Below are positions 10,543-11,365 of a stretch of DNA of 11,365 bases, in pieces. The notes below the pieces were generated by a model. That model did not search any database, was not told the origin of the DNA, and worked only from the letters and a program-made list of their open reading frames with translations. The stretch comes from an uncultured Coriobacteriales bacterium (GTDB lineage Bacteria; Actinomycetota; Coriobacteriia; Coriobacteriales; UMGS124), in the NCBI GenBank assembly GCA_903789505.1, contig CAIFEU010000083.1, forward strand, positions 1-11,365, in the 5' to 3' direction. The position numbers and the translations under genes are program-made. How positions within the stretch are numbered: the first letter of the stretch is position 1; each line of letters starts with the position of its first letter.

Positions 10543-11365
10543 TCATCCCCGCGGGGCGTCGAGCAGCGTGAAGTCGTTGCGGTCGAAGTCGATGATCCCC
10601 TCGGAGCGCATCTTTGACAGCTCGTGGCACAGCGCGCTGCGGTCGACGCACAGGTAGTCGGCGATCTGCTGGCGGTTCAGCGCGACGGTGAAGCGCCGCG
10701 AGCCCGACTGCGCGGCCTGCGCGTCGAGGTAGGCGAGGATCCGCTTGCGGATCGTGCGCGGCGTGATGGCGTCGACCTTGCGCTGGAGCTCGGTGCTGCG
10801 CCGCGCCACCGAGCCCAGCAGGTTGCGCACCAGGCTCATGTGGAACACGCAGGTGTTCTGGCACATCGTGAGCACGTGGTCGACGTTGAGCAGCAGCACG
10901 ACGCTCGGCTGTATCGCGACCACGCCCATCGGCATGCGCGCCGCGCCGGTGCAGGCGATCGCCTCGGCGAACGTCTCGCCGGGCCCCGCCGTCGCGATGA
11001 TGCTGCGCCCGCCACAGGCGTCGACCTTCTCGACGGTGCCCTGGCCGGCCAGCCCCAGACCCATCGTCCCGCCCCGATCGCCCTCGCGCATGACCATCTC
11101 GCCGGTGTCGTACGCGCGCCTCACGGCGCGTAGGCAGCCGAGCATCGCGACCGTCTCCTCGCTGCTAACGCCGCCGAACAGCGGGGCCGAAAGGAGCGTC
11201 GCGAGCTCGGCCTTCGTGAGGCCCGAGAACCCGTAGGTCTGCCCCGGCGCGCCCACCTCCGCGGCGTGGGTGTGCGCCTGGCGGTGCGCCGACAGCGCCT
11301 GCTCCTCCAGGTCGCCCGCGCCCGCGTCTGCGCCGGCGCGCGCCCCGGCGCCCGAGGGCCTGCCG
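10543..11365 (-). CDS. Crp/Fnr-family transcriptional regulator (5' end beyond window)
   Basis: Numbering from a GTG at 11256, the protein has 237 residues. A cyclic-nucleotide-binding-like barrel (about 20-125) opens with LLSAPLFGGVS. A dimerisation helix follows (about 138-165), then a winged helix-turn-helix (about 187-232) with NRQQIADYLCVDRSALCHEL. The cAMP contact pattern (GE followed by RSA) is not kept: the segment reads GETFAEAIACTGAARMPMG, so cAMP sensing is unlikely. Recognition-helix residues match neither E. coli FNR nor CRP closely. Seven cysteines (41, 81, 102, 132, 136, 203, 210) raise the option of redox or metal sensing. GTG 11256 has no good ribosome-binding site. The same frame continues upstream without a stop to the window edge with codons ending almost only in G or C, so I annotate it as 5'-partial; an Ala/Gly-rich N-terminal extension would result. 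It converges on map. Target genes are unknown. Confidence 0.85.
   Translation of the reverse strand, partial: GRPSGAGARAGADAGAGDLEEQALSAHRQAHTHAAEVGAPGQTYGFSGLTKAELATLLSAPLFGGVSSEETVAMLGCLRAVRRAYDTGEMVMREGDRGGTMGLGLAGQGTVEKVDACGGRSIIATAGPGETFAEAIACTGAARMPMGVVAIQPSVVLLLNVDHVLTMCQNTCVFHMSLVRNLLGSVARRSTELQRKVDAITPRTIRKRILAYLDAQAAQSGSRRFTVALNRQQIADYLCVDRSALCHELSKMRSEGIIDFDRNDFTLLDAPRG

Noticed and set aside
10197..10571. 124-residue plus-strand frame downstream of map
   Set aside because: It runs straight through the strong terminator at 10363-10402, has no ribosome-binding site and becomes Pro/Ser/Arg low-complexity.

Overview
The window looks like chromosomal DNA of a high-GC anaerobic actinobacterium, most likely class Coriobacteriia (Eggerthellaceae or Atopobiaceae). 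That is inferred from the combination of Tat-exported, haem-free fumarate-reductase-like flavoproteins, a LuxR-type regulator with about twelve membrane helices beside them, a type I methionine aminopeptidase carrying a SEC-C zinc motif, and very strong G/C preference at third codon positions in the flanking genes. No rRNA, tRNA, CRISPR array or insertion sequence was recognised.

Left flank (1-3370). A C-rich non-coding lead-in contains a two-copy imperfect tandem repeat and precedes a YbaK/EbsC-family aminoacyl-tRNA deacylase (481-963, +). After 466 bases without a gene come two divergent genes. One is a small cytoplasmic protein made of two molybdate-binding Mop/TOBE domains (1430-1861, -). 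The other is a one-component regulator with an excisionase-type helix-turn-helix and a periplasmic-binding-protein-like sensor domain (2216-3370, +). Together they suggest oxyanion (molybdate or tungstate) sensing and storage.

Central module (3372-8993). Two Tat-signal FAD oxidoreductases lie in tandem on the minus strand (3372-5177 and 5330-7036). They are divergent from a membrane-embedded LuxR-family regulator (7434-8993, +). In five to six hand-counted 60-base samples per region, this block is about 58% G+C against about 72% in the flanks, and its left end abuts the neighbouring gene with a single base between the two stop codons. I read it as a later-acquired respiratory reductase cassette: the regulator senses a compound at the membrane, and the flavoproteins reduce (or oxidise) it outside the cytoplasmic membrane. 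Both flavoproteins lack, by eye, the arginines that fumarate reductases use for catalysis and substrate binding, so the substrate is probably not fumarate. No cytochrome partner is encoded here. The divergent promoter region holds an FNR/CRP-like box and a long imperfect inverted repeat.

Right flank (8994-11365). A near-perfect 23-base inverted repeat lies upstream of the SEC-C methionine aminopeptidase gene map (9236-10126, +). Downstream is a 416-base gene-free stretch with a locally AT-rich patch, a 14-base near-palindrome and the best intrinsic terminator of the window (10363-10402), perhaps an unannotated small RNA or a long map 3' UTR. The window ends inside a Crp/Fnr-family regulator on the minus strand (10543 to the edge) that has seven cysteines and whose reading frame stays open to the window end.
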